DNA of 14,075 bases from an uncultured Clostridia bacterium (lineage in GTDB: Bacteria; Bacillota; Clostridia; TANB77; CAG-508), in contig CALXZW010000030.1 of the NCBI GenBank assembly GCA_944393345.1, positions 1-14,075 of the forward strand. Reading direction: 5' to 3'. The notes beneath the pieces are model-generated. The model worked only from the letters and a program-made list of their open reading frames with translations, ran no database searches and had not been told where the DNA came from. The translations under genes were made by a program, and so were the position numbers. This document shows positions 1-7,053 of the stretch, in pieces (position 1 is the first letter of the stretch; every line of letters begins with the position of its first letter).

Positions 1-42
1 TTTTTTTGTTACATTAATCATAACTATAAGTTTTATGGGACT

Positions 43-59
43 CCCCAGCATAGCTGGGG
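43..59. other. GC-rich hairpin at left edge (possible IS200/IS605 end)
   Basis: CCCCAGC and GCTGGGG form a perfect 7-bp stem around an ATA loop, standing out in very AT-rich DNA. A second small hairpin (TTAAC/GTTAA, 62-77) follows. Only three T residues follow the stem on the plus strand and none of note on the minus strand, so it is a poor intrinsic terminator. Strong short-loop hairpins of this kind mark the ends of IS200/IS605 (TnpA/TnpB) elements, but no transposase gene is visible here. The assignment is inference. Confidence 0.3.
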
Positions 60-84
60 GTTTAACGCTAAAGTTAACAAAGAA

Positions 85-121
85 AAAAAACTAAAATTCT
101 CTTAGAGATTTTAGTTTTTTT
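85..121. terminator. Bidirectional intrinsic terminator
   Basis: An A-rich left arm (85-101) and a T-rich right arm (105-120) pair over about 16 bp with one bulged T and a TTA loop. The plus strand ends in a run of T and the minus strand reads into a run of T as well. It lies about 27 bases past the stop of the BofC-like gene (148) and so should end that minus-strand transcript. It could also end a plus-strand transcript entering from the left. Confidence 0.7.
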
Positions 122-147
122 ATTATAGATTACATACTGTTTATAGT

Positions 148-750
148 TTACTCAAAATCTTCAATTAGTTGATTTAATTTTTGTTTACCATTAACTTTTA
201 TCCCCTTTTCCATTTCCATTTTATCAGTTTCAGTTAGATAATCTGTTGAAATTTGTGTAACTTCAAATTCCTCTTCTTCCCCATTTTCCAAGATTTTGTA
301 AATAACTACTTTTCCTTCTTTTTCTCTTACTACAAAATGTTCATTACAACTTCCTTCTATTTCTTTATAAAGTATTATTTCATTTGAAGAAAATTTTTCT
401 ATTTGCCAATCTGGATATTTTTCTTTTAATTCTTCCTCTGTAAAATTGATTAATTCTTTTGGAATATTATTATATTCATTTGTAGTATGTCCACATTCTT
501 TATAATATTTTTTATATGTTATAGAACAATTAGGAGATATCTTTTCTTCATTTGCAGTTGTTTCTATCATATTATTATTTTCTATTCTTTCATATTCTTC
601 TGTGCAATCATCTAAAATTTTTTCTTCTGATACCTTTGTTTGTTCTATTTCTATATTTTCCTTTTCATTTGGCTTTGATATTACTATTGCAGTTATTACC
701 GCTCCTAAAATTACTACTATACATATCATTACCATTATTACTTTATTCAT
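148..750 (-). CDS. Membrane-anchored BofC C-terminal-domain-like protein
   Basis: The product is 200 aa. Residues 4-25 form a single hydrophobic N-terminal segment with a short N-side, so it is a membrane anchor or uncleaved signal. An acidic linker follows (about 28-70). The rest (about 78-200) resembles the BofC C-terminal domain seen in many Clostridia: a YKECGH stretch, then acidic helix plus YPDW, an EGSCNEHF stretch with a conserved Cys and His, and a C-terminal DKMEMEKGI segment. In Bacillus, BofC is exported by the forespore and restrains SpoIVB signalling to sigma-K. Whether this protein does so is not shown. The start is supported by GGAGGG six bases before the ATG. It is transcribed alone, with a terminator just downstream (85-121) and 365 bases to the upstream comEC. 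The domain call is from remembered family pattern; the exact role is unknown. Confidence 0.6.
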   Translation of the reverse strand: MNKVIMVMICIVVILGAVITAIVISKPNEKENIEIEQTKVSEEKILDDCTEEYERIENNNMIETTANEEKISPNCSITYKKYYKECGHTTNEYNNIPKELINFTEEELKEKYPDWQIEKFSSNEIILYKEIEGSCNEHFVVREKEGKVVIYKILENGEEEEFEVTQISTDYLTETDKMEMEKGIKVNGKQKLNQLIEDFE

Positions 751-858
751 AGTTATCCCTCCATAAATACCTTGGTTGTGTAAAGTTTATATATAAAAAA
801 ATAGCTTAAAGCATTGATATTAAAGCATTTCTGCTAAAATATGTTCTACCCCCTTAGA

Positions 859-999
859 CTAAATTAATTATGTATCCTCTTAACTAAAATCTATGTGCTT
901 TTAAAATTTTGTAAAGGCTAGGCGAAGCCTATTCATTTCAGCCTTTATAAAATTTTATAAAGCATATTATAATCGAGTTAGAGGATAAGTCTTAATTAG
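859..999. repeat. Nested long imperfect inverted repeat / candidate structured RNA
   Basis: This gene-free stretch (751-1115) contains stems nested around one centre. The inner stem pairs 893-919 with 940-967, about 27 bp with few mismatches. The middle stem pairs 874-885 with 976-986 with one bulged T. A weaker outer stem pairs 859-867 with 992-999. The apex carries a small hairpin, AGGC-GAA-GCCT (920-930), which includes the very stable DNA mini-hairpin GCGAAGC. Unpaired internal loops separate the stems. No ORF is evident. It could be a small non-coding RNA, a MITE-like repeat, or a structure ending the comEC transcript, though no T-run follows. A short repeat TTAAAGCATT occurs twice at about 804-830. 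The rest of the gap shows nothing I recognise. Confidence 0.5.
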
Positions 1000-1115
1000 C
1001 TTATGTTTACCATTTTTTCATAAATTAATTTACACTACCAATACCTTTTTAGTTAGTATTTACAGATTTACTATTTTTATACAATTTAACAAATTTTTAT
1101 ATAATTTAGAACTGC

Positions 1116-3644
1116 TTATTCGATAAACCCATTTATTAAAATATTTTCCCCTTTAACTCTTAAAATGATTTCTCCTTTTTCATCAGTTCTATAATATTTA
1201 CATTTAATATCTTCTAAATTATTAAGTACCTCATTACTAGGATGTCCAAACAAATTATTCTTTCCTACACCTATTAATGCAAATTTAGGTGATACTTTCT
1301 CTAAAAATTCTTTGCTTGATGAAGTTTTTGAGCCATGATGTGCTACCTTTAAAACTGTAGAACTTAATATATTACTATCTTTATATTCTTTTAATATTTC
1401 TTTTTCAGCCATTTCTTCAATATCTCCAGTAAACATCATTGAAAAATCTTTATAACAAAGTTTAGCAACCATTGAATTATTATTTATACTATTTTCTTCT
1501 ATATATTTACCTCCTGGCCATAAAACGTTAATATATAAATCTTTTTCTATTTGTATTTTACTTTTACTTTTTACAATATTTATTTTTATTTTTTTACTTT
1601 TAGCTAACTTTATAACTTCTTCATATTTAAGTGACTCCTCTTGTTTTGTAATAAACAGTTGTCCAACATTTAATTCTTTTAAAATTGTTATTATTCCACC
1701 AACATGGTCTTGATCAAAATGGGATATAAAAATATAATCTATCTTTGTATAACCTTTATCTAATAAATATGGCAATAATGTACTTTTGCCCACATCAAAT
1801 TCTTTAGATTCACTTCCTCCCCCATCTATTAAAATAGTTTTATTTTTAGGAGTTATAATAAACGTAGAATCGCCTTGTCCTACATCAATAAAATGTATTT
1901 TTAATTCTTTAGGAATTAAATTTATTGTAAAAATAAAAAGTATTATTATAATAATTTTATGCAATAATTGTTTTTTATTTTTATAAAATTCATATTTTGC
2001 TAAAGCTACTAAATTTTTAATTCTTCTTTCTGTATTATTTATTTTTTTGTTAGAATATGCAGAATAAATTTTATTTAAAATAATTACTATTATATAATAA
2101 ATAATTATTTGCCAAATTTTAGGTGTTGACAAATATATTTTAGAAAAAGGTAAATTTGCAATTTCTGAAATGTTTATTAAAAATTTTATTCCTATTAAAA
2201 CTATGAATAAAATAAATCTAGATATTTCCATAGAAAAAAATGAAGTTATAACTCCTATTGCACCTATAATTATAATTGGACCTATTATGATACTAACTAA
2301 AAGATTTGAAATAAAAAAATAAATTCCTAATATATTAAAATGAAATAACATTACTGGCATAATCATTATTTGTGCTGAAAAAGTAATTGCTAAAATTTCT
2401 TTTATTCTATCTATTATTAATATTAGTTTTCTATTAATTTTATATTTTACTTTATCATTTTCAAATTTAATTTCACATAAAAATTTATGTATGTTTTTGT
2501 TAAAAACAATTATTCCAATTGTTCCTAAATATGATAATTGTAATCCAATATTTCCTAATAAATATGGATTATATATAAGTAAAACTAAAAGTGATAAACT
2601 TATCGCTGTCCAAGTATCATTTCTTTTATGTATTAATTTGGATATTAAAACCATTATTCCCATGATGCTTGCTCTTACAATTGATGGAGAAAAACCTGTT
2701 ATAAAAACATATATTACTAAAATAGCAATTGTAATTATTCTTGTTTTTTTCTTTCCTAGAAAATTTTTTAAAATTAAATTAATACCTATAATTATATATG
2801 TTATATGCATTCCAGATATTGCTAATATATGTGACATATTAGCAATTTTAAACTTTTCTTTTAATTCTTCCTCTATATTAGATATATCTCCTAAAATTAA
2901 TCCTATTAATATCGAAGCATACTTATCATCCATTAATTTTTTTATATTTTCTTTTATCTTTACATTTACTCTATTTGCTAACATAAATACATTATTTAAA
3001 TATTCTTTTTCTAGAGTTTTTACTTTACTAGTTTTTATAGTTCCATATATTTTTAAAGTTTTAAGATAACTAGAATAATCAAAGCCACCGTAATTTCTTC
3101 CCTTTTCTGGCTTTACATATTCTCCTTCTACTTTTATTTTATCTCCATATTCTAATAAAATTTTTGATTTTTTATCAATACTTAATATTAAAAAAGTATC
3201 TTTATAATTTTTATTATCTTTTTTATTTAGCATATTAACTACTTTAATTTTATATGTATCTTTATATTCTTTTTCTTCTCTGTTACCTACAACTATTGCT
3301 ATAAAAGATAAATTTTCATTTTCTTTATATAAATTTAAATACTTTTTTTCTTGGAAATTTACTATTGTATTTGAAATAATAGAAATAATAATTATTAGAA
3401 TAAATACTTTTTGATTTAAATAAATTTTTATATATCTAAAATATCGTTTTAAAGATAATAATTTAAATTTTCTTTTTTGCAAATTATTTCGATTAAATTT
3501 TAAGTATATATTTTTTAGTATTTTTATTATTATGCATATTGCAATTATTAAAATATATAAAAGGATTATACTTGTTTCTAAGTATAACCCCCATAATATA
3601 CCTATTATATACCCAATAACTGCAACTAAAATTGGTCTTTTTAT
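1116..3644 (-). CDS. comEC: ComEC/Rec2 DNA-uptake channel protein, apparent AUA start
   Basis: ComEC is the membrane channel that carries single-stranded DNA into the cell in natural competence. The product is 842 aa if started at 3644. An N-terminal hydrophobic pair (about 1-45) leads into an OB-like region, then the multi-spanning competence domain with the ISGMH motif. The C-terminal metallo-beta-lactamase-like domain begins near residue 583 (IHFIDVGQGD) with SHFDQDHVGG (about 641-650), FTGDI (about 738) and AHHGS (about 768). All parts of a full-length ComEC are present. The first canonical start in frame is a TTG at 3482 with no ribosome site, which would cut off the conserved KRPILVAVIGYIIG start. 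A perfect AGGAGG (3654-3659) lies nine bases before an ATA at 3644-3642, exactly where ATG is expected, and an in-frame TAA sits at 3663-3665. The gene lies 34 bases after the NlpC/P60 gene and likely shares its promoter. Confidence 0.9.
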   Translation of the reverse strand: MKRPILVAVIGYIIGILWGLYLETSIILLYILIIAICIIIKILKNIYLKFNRNNLQKRKFKLLSLKRYFRYIKIYLNQKVFILIIIISIISNTIVNFQEKKYLNLYKENENLSFIAIVVGNREEKEYKDTYKIKVVNMLNKKDNKNYKDTFLILSIDKKSKILLEYGDKIKVEGEYVKPEKGRNYGGFDYSSYLKTLKIYGTIKTSKVKTLEKEYLNNVFMLANRVNVKIKENIKKLMDDKYASILIGLILGDISNIEEELKEKFKIANMSHILAISGMHITYIIIGINLILKNFLGKKKTRIITIAILVIYVFITGFSPSIVRASIMGIMVLISKLIHKRNDTWTAISLSLLVLLIYNPYLLGNIGLQLSYLGTIGIIVFNKNIHKFLCEIKFENDKVKYKINRKLILIIDRIKEILAITFSAQIMIMPVMLFHFNILGIYFFISNLLVSIIIGPIIIIGAIGVITSFFSMEISRFILFIVLIGIKFLINISEIANLPFSKIYLSTPKIWQIIIYYIIVIILNKIYSAYSNKKINNTERRIKNLVALAKYEFYKNKKQLLHKIIIIILFIFTINLIPKELKIHFIDVGQGDSTFIITPKNKTILIDGGGSESKEFDVGKSTLLPYLLDKGYTKIDYIFISHFDQDHVGGIITILKELNVGQLFITKQEESLKYEEVIKLAKSKKIKINIVKSKSKIQIEKDLYINVLWPGGKYIEENSINNNSMVAKLCYKDFSMMFTGDIEEMAEKEILKEYKDSNILSSTVLKVAHHGSKTSSSKEFLEKVSPKFALIGVGKNNLFGHPSNEVLNNLEDIKCKYYRTDEKGEIILRVKGENILINGFIE

Positions 3645-3678
3645 ATGTATATTCCTCCTTAATTATTTTAATTGCATT

Positions 3679-5001
3679 TTATAAAACTCTTCTTGCTCCT
3701 ACATAATTTGTATAATAATACCCCGAATTTATTGTATCTGTTGTAACTCCTCTTGATGGATTGGCAGAATGTATCATTCTTCCACCACCTATATATATAC
3801 CAACATGATTTATTCCGGATTTTCCAAACATTACTAAATCACCTGGTTGTAAATTTACTTTTTCTACTGATACTCCATTTGAATATTGTCCTGCTGCTGT
3901 TCTATTTAAAGATATGCCATGTTGTTTAAATACATAATATGTAAAACCAGAACAATCAAAACCTGTTGATGGAGATGCTCCACCATAAACATATTTATAC
4001 CCTAAATATTTATTAGCAGTTCCTACCACTGTTGCTCCTTTTGTTGTGTCTTGAACTGATGTTTCATTAGTATTAGTTTCAACTTTTGGTGTTTCTTCAC
4101 TTGGTTCTCTAGGATTTATCATACTTCTATTAGTTTCTTGTTTTGTATCTGATAATAAAGCAGAAGAAATATATCCTTCTTTATCATTTACTTTTACTTT
4201 ACTCCAACTGCCATCTTCTGAATATACTTCTACTGGTGTATTTATTGCAACTGTAGTTACAATTTCTGAATCTTTACTTGGTTCTTTTCTTAAATTTACA
4301 GTTGTAGAATTTATATACTTAGTTTTTACTTCCACTTTATTTTCTGTTGGTGTTTGTTGTTCTTCTTCTGGTTTTTCCTCTGTTTTTTCTTCCTCTATTT
4401 CTTTTAATTTTTCTTGTCTTATCCAACCTTCTGCTACTGATGTTTCAACGCAAGCCCATCCGTTTATAATCTCTGTAACATTTACCTCTTCTTCTGCTTT
4501 CACATCTATAACACTACTTGCATTTATCAATGGTACAATTTTTAATTTTGTATCTTCTTTTACTTTTTTTCTTCCATATATATCTGTTTCAATTTGTTCA
4601 GTAGTTGTTTCTTGAGTAGTAGTTTCCTCTTTTTGTGTTTCTTCTGTTTGCGTTACTTCACTTGGATTTTGTACTGGTATTTCTTCATTTGAAACTTGTT
4701 CAGTTGTTTCTTCTGATACAGTTTTTTGTTGTTCTTCCACTGTTAACAGGTCTTCTCTTAAATATCCTGTAATCTCATTATATTTTACTTTATACCATTG
4801 TCCTGTTTTTTCTAATATTTCTACTTCTTCATTTATGGAGATTAATTCTAACACTTTACAATCCACATTTGCTTCTTCTCTAAGTTTTGCTGTTTCTACA
4901 CATACTTTTCCTGTATTTGCCGCTAAACTTTTATTCATAAAAAACAAACTAATAATTCCTATAATAGCAATAATTACTATCCTTTTTATTTTATTTTTCA
5001 T
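3679..5001 (-). CDS. Secreted SH3b x3 - NlpC/P60 peptidoglycan hydrolase
   Basis: The product is 440 aa. Residues 1-28 are a signal peptide (basic start, hydrophobic core, likely cut after the SLAA stretch). Three bacterial SH3 domains follow, near 32-88, 155-205 and 228-286, separated by low-complexity Glu/Thr/Gln-rich linkers suited to the cell wall. The C-terminal NlpC/P60 domain (about 322-440) has the catalytic Cys in FDCSGF (Cys350), His in NHVGIYIG (His399) and a second His in MIHSAN (His411), so it should be an active gamma-D-glutamyl-diaminopimelate-type endopeptidase. SH3b domains usually bind peptidoglycan. AAGGAG nine bases before the ATG supports the start, and a consensus sigma-A promoter stands 50 bases upstream. 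It is the first gene of a likely operon with comEC; a wall hydrolase could help DNA passage, but that link is inference. Confidence 0.92.
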   Translation of the reverse strand: MKNKIKRIVIIAIIGIISLFFMNKSLAANTGKVCVETAKLREEANVDCKVLELISINEEVEILEKTGQWYKVKYNEITGYLREDLLTVEEQQKTVSEETTEQVSNEEIPVQNPSEVTQTEETQKEETTTQETTTEQIETDIYGRKKVKEDTKLKIVPLINASSVIDVKAEEEVNVTEIINGWACVETSVAEGWIRQEKLKEIEEEKTEEKPEEEQQTPTENKVEVKTKYINSTTVNLRKEPSKDSEIVTTVAINTPVEVYSEDGSWSKVKVNDKEGYISSALLSDTKQETNRSMINPREPSEETPKVETNTNETSVQDTTKGATVVGTANKYLGYKYVYGGASPSTGFDCSGFTYYVFKQHGISLNRTAAGQYSNGVSVEKVNLQPGDLVMFGKSGINHVGIYIGGGRMIHSANPSRGVTTDTINSGYYYTNYVGARRVL

Positions 5002-5051
5002 CTTATTTTGCTCCTTATTAATAATATATACTTCCTTCGTTTAACGGTTAC

Positions 5052-5080
5052 AGTATACACATAATTAGTGTTTTTGTCAA
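5052..5080 (-). promoter_or_regulatory. Sigma-A promoter of the NlpC/P60-comEC operon
   Basis: On the minus strand TTGACA (5075-5080) is followed after exactly 17 bases by TATACT (5052-5057). One base off full consensus makes it a strong housekeeping promoter. The leader to the ATG at 5001 is about 45 bases and contains the AAGGAG site. Confidence 0.8.
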
Positions 5081-5150
5081 GTTGGATTTTAGGGGGAATT
5101 TTATTTTTATACAGTTATGGCAACTTTTTTATGTTTTTATCCTAAAAGTA

Positions 5151-5179
5151 TTGACTTTTCTAGTATTTTATATTAAAAT
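5151..5179 (+). promoter_or_regulatory. Sigma-A promoter of rplM-rpsI
   Basis: TTGACT (5151-5156), a 17-base spacer, and TAAAAT (5174-5179). It lies divergent from the NlpC/P60 promoter, about 70 bases away, and about 105 bases before the rplM start. Confidence 0.65.
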
Positions 5180-5185
5180 TATTTA

Positions 5186-5285
5186 GCAAATATGATTAAA
5201 TATGTATTAAATTAAAGCTTCTCCCCGGTGGCTTATATTTAAAACATATTATATAAAATAAAATAATAGGAGGGTATTTATTACC
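5186..5285 (+). promoter_or_regulatory. rplM 5' leader, possible autoregulatory structure
   Basis: About 100 bases lie between the predicted transcription start and the rplM ATG. They hold an island of G/C (CTTCTCCCCGGTGGCTT, 5218-5234) flanked by AAGC/GCTT that can form a short stem, in otherwise A/T sequence. Leaders before rplM bind L13 in some Firmicutes (the L13 leader). A match to that motif cannot be confirmed by eye. The AGGAGGG ribosome site is at 5268-5274, 11 bases before ATG. Confidence 0.3.
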
Positions 5286-5723
5286 ATGAATAATACAACA
5301 TTTAGCGCTAAAAAAGGCGAAATAGAAAGCAAATGGTACATAATTGATGCTGCTAATAAACCACTTGGTAGAGTTGCTACAGAAGCTGCAAAATTATTAA
5401 GAGGAAAACACAAACCAACTTATACACCTAATATTGATATGGGTGATCATGTTATAATTTTAAATTGTAAAGATGTAATTTTAACAGGAAACAAATTAAA
5501 TCAAAAAGTTTACAGACATCATTCAGGTTACATTGGAGGAATGAAAGAAGTTTCTGCAAAAGTAATGCTTGAAAAAAATCCAGAAAAAGCTATGACTTTA
5601 GCTGTAAAAGGAATGTTACCTCATAATTCTTTAGGTAGACAAAGTCTAAAAAAATTAAGAGTTTATGCTGGTAGTGAACATGAAAATCAAGCACAAAAAC
5701 CAGAAGTATGGGAGGTAAAATAA
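5286..5723 (+). CDS. rplM: 50S ribosomal protein L13
   Basis: The 145-aa product has normal L13 length and signature stretches: WYIIDAANKPLGRVA near residues 17-31, LLRGKHKPTYTP (about 38-49), GDHVIILNCKDVILTGNK (about 53-70), YRHHSGYIGG (about 76-85), and AVKGMLPHNSLGRQ (about 107-120) for 23S rRNA contact. L13 is an early assembly protein of the large subunit in the cytoplasm. AGGAGGG lies upstream at 5268-5274. rpsI follows after one base, the near-universal rplM-rpsI pair. The codon use is strongly A/T-ending as in the rest of the window, and the gene appears intact. Confidence 0.98.
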   Translation: MNNTTFSAKKGEIESKWYIIDAANKPLGRVATEAAKLLRGKHKPTYTPNIDMGDHVIILNCKDVILTGNKLNQKVYRHHSGYIGGMKEVSAKVMLEKNPEKAMTLAVKGMLPHNSLGRQSLKKLRVYAGSEHENQAQKPEVWEVK

Positions 5724-5724
5724 A

Positions 5725-6126
5725 ATGGCTAAAAAAGAAAATATAGTTTTTTATGGTACAGGTAGAAGAAAAAGTTCAGTTGCTAGAGTAAGATTAGTTG
5801 AAGGTTCTGGAAATATAACTGTTAATGGAAAAAAACTTGATGAATTTTTCGGATTAGAAACTTTAAAAGCTATCGTAAAACAACCTCTAACTGTTACAAA
5901 CACAACAGCAAAATATGATGTTATTTGTACAGTAAAAGGTGGTGGATTCACTGGTCAAGCTGGTGCAATTAGACATGGTATAGCAAGAGCTTTAAATGAG
6001 GCAAATAATGAATATAGACCTTTATTAAAATCAAACGGATTCTTAACAAGAGATCCTAGAATGAAAGAAAGAAAAAAATACGGTCTTAAAAAAGCTAGAA
6101 AAGCTCCACAATTCTCAAAAAGATAA
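5725..6126 (+). CDS. rpsI: 30S ribosomal protein S9
   Basis: The 133-aa product is full-length S9. It shows YGTGRRKSSVARVRL near residues 10-24, ITVNGKKLDEFF (about 31-42), VKGGGFTGQAGAIRHGIARAL (about 70-90) and the basic tail ending in KAPQFSKR, whose final Lys-Arg reaches the P-site tRNA in the small subunit. The start codon follows the rplM stop by one base, and its GGGAGGT ribosome site lies inside the end of rplM, so the two are translationally coupled. A strong terminator follows nine bases downstream. Confidence 0.98.
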   Translation: MAKKENIVFYGTGRRKSSVARVRLVEGSGNITVNGKKLDEFFGLETLKAIVKQPLTVTNTTAKYDVICTVKGGGFTGQAGAIRHGIARALNEANNEYRPLLKSNGFLTRDPRMKERKKYGLKKARKAPQFSKR

Positions 6127-6134
6127 AAATACAA

Positions 6135-6175
6135 AGACCTCGGAATTTTTAATTTTCCGAGATCTTTTATTTTAT
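6135..6175. terminator. Shared terminator between convergent rpsI and fic
   Basis: AGACCTCGGAA (6135-6145) pairs with TTCCGAGATCT (6155-6165) with one mismatch, followed on the plus strand by TTTTATTTTAT. It ends the ribosomal protein operon. The minus strand also reads into a T-rich run, so it may serve the fic gene too. Its right edge overlaps the fic stop codon. Confidence 0.85.
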
Positions 6176-6765
6176 ATCTTTTTTAAACATTTATATAATA
6201 TTTGTTCTAATTCATATGTATCAATTACAGATTTTATACATGCATTTAACATATGTTGAGGTTCAGTTTCTTGCAAATCTAAAACATAACCATTTTTAAA
6301 AGCTAATTGCCTAATAAATTCTCTTATTGTTCTTCCATTTCCTTCACGAAAAGGATGTAATACATTTAATTCTGCCATATAATACGCTAACCATTTTGCT
6401 ATTTCTTGTTTATTAGAATTTTTTAAATATTCTTGTTTTTTCAATTTTCCCAACAACAATTCAAGTTCATCTTCTATATATTCCCATTCTGCAAAAGAAA
6501 AATTTCCCTTTGCTATATTTTCTGTTCTAAAAAGTCCTGCAAAAGGATATATATCTTCAAATAAATATCTATGAATACCTATAAAGTGTTCTGTGTCAAA
6601 ATTTCCTATTTTCTTATTTTGTCTTAAATCATACAATTTTGCTAATACAATTTTTCTTTCTGCTTCTTCTAATAGACAATTATTAGTAATGTTTAATTTA
6701 TTTCTTAAAACATTACTATCTTTATAACAATATATAGAATTCCTTGCCTCGTATAAATCACTCAT
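6172..6765 (-). CDS. fic: Fic domain protein (AMP-transferase-type toxin)
   Basis: The product is 197 aa and nearly all Fic domain. The active-site loop HPFREGNGR is complete at residues 137-145; His137 is the catalytic base, and Glu141 takes the acidic metal-binding position. The target-binding flap is recognisable around 86-100 (KGNFSFAEWEYIEDE). Fic proteins transfer AMP or a related group to a target hydroxyl; the toxins of this type modify DNA gyrase and topoisomerase IV, which here is inference. AAGGAG inside the end of the upstream antitoxin gene stands eight bases before ATG, so the pair is translationally coupled. No N-terminal inhibitory helix is seen in the protein itself, which fits control by a separate antitoxin (class I Fic). 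Confidence 0.92.
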   Translation of the reverse strand: MSDLYEARNSIYCYKDSNVLRNKLNITNNCLLEEAERKIVLAKLYDLRQNKKIGNFDTEHFIGIHRYLFEDIYPFAGLFRTENIAKGNFSFAEWEYIEDELELLLGKLKKQEYLKNSNKQEIAKWLAYYMAELNVLHPFREGNGRTIREFIRQLAFKNGYVLDLQETEPQHMLNACIKSVIDTYELEQILYKCLKKI

Positions 6766-6768
6766 ACA

Positions 6769-6945
6769 TTAAACTCCTTGTGTTATTGATTTTTTTATTA
6801 TATCTATCATTTCTCCCATTGTTATTTCTTCATTACAATATCTTTTAAGCAATTCTATATCTTCATTTTTAATATCCATATTTTCTATTGCTAAATCTTT
6901 TTTTAAATTTGCAATATCAAATTCAAATTTTTCCTCTTTAGACAT
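6769..6945 (-). CDS. VbhA-like antitoxin of the Fic module
   Basis: The product is 58 aa. The AGGAGG at about 6951-6956 fixes the start at the ATG at 6945; the longer reading from 6969 would place the ribosome site inside the gene. Residues 17-22 (DLAIEN) lie where VbhA-type antitoxins carry the inhibitory motif [S/T]xxxE[G/N]; Glu21 and Asn22 fit, but Asp17 replaces Ser/Thr. The rest (NEDIELLKRYCNEEITMGE) matches the family's helix ending in a GEIT-like turn. The inhibitory Glu is expected to block ATP binding in the Fic pocket. The stop is three bases before the fic start. The family call is from pattern and gene context. Confidence 0.75.
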   Translation of the reverse strand: MSKEEKFEFDIANLKKDLAIENMDIKNEDIELLKRYCNEEITMGEMIDIIKKSITQGV

Positions 6946-6975
6946 TATATTTCCTCCTCTTTTAAACACACTCTT

Positions 6976-6984
6976 ATTATATCA
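6976..6984 (-). promoter_or_regulatory. Extended -10 promoter of the antitoxin-fic operon
   Basis: The minus strand reads TGATATAAT, a perfect -10 with TGn extension, about 30 bases upstream of the antitoxin ATG. No good -35 is present at 17 bases, which an extended -10 can tolerate. Confidence 0.55.
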
Positions 6985-7019
6985 TAAATTGCAAAAAAAT
7001 ACTATACCTTTCAATAGAA

Positions 7020-7050
7020 AATCCTCTTCAGAATTATTCTGAAGAGGATT
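7020..7050. terminator. Strong hairpin terminator after the MATE-kinase gene
   Basis: AATCCTCTTCAG (7020-7031) pairs perfectly over 12 bp with CTGAAGAGGATT (7039-7050), with a short AT loop that can pair further. On the minus strand a T-rich stretch follows. It starts three bases after the stop of the MATE fusion gene and separates it from the fic operon. Confidence 0.8.
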
Positions 7051-7053
7051 ATT

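Noticed and set aside
859..999. 6S RNA or a known riboswitch
   Set aside because: The long hairpin with an internal loop recalls 6S RNA, but I could not match conserved bases, and no regulated gene follows closely on either strand.
2491..3069. Plus-strand frames inside comEC (1786-1986, 2491-3069), sipL (12180-12623) and yunB (10772-11044)
   Set aside because: They are antisense shadows of well-supported genes, with no ribosome sites or family features.
1116..3482. comEC starting at TTG 3482
   Set aside because: No ribosome site, and it would delete the conserved first membrane helices that are encoded in frame upstream.
6946..6969. Antitoxin starting at 6969
   Set aside because: It would translate the AGGAGG ribosome site itself; the ATG at 6945 is properly placed behind it.
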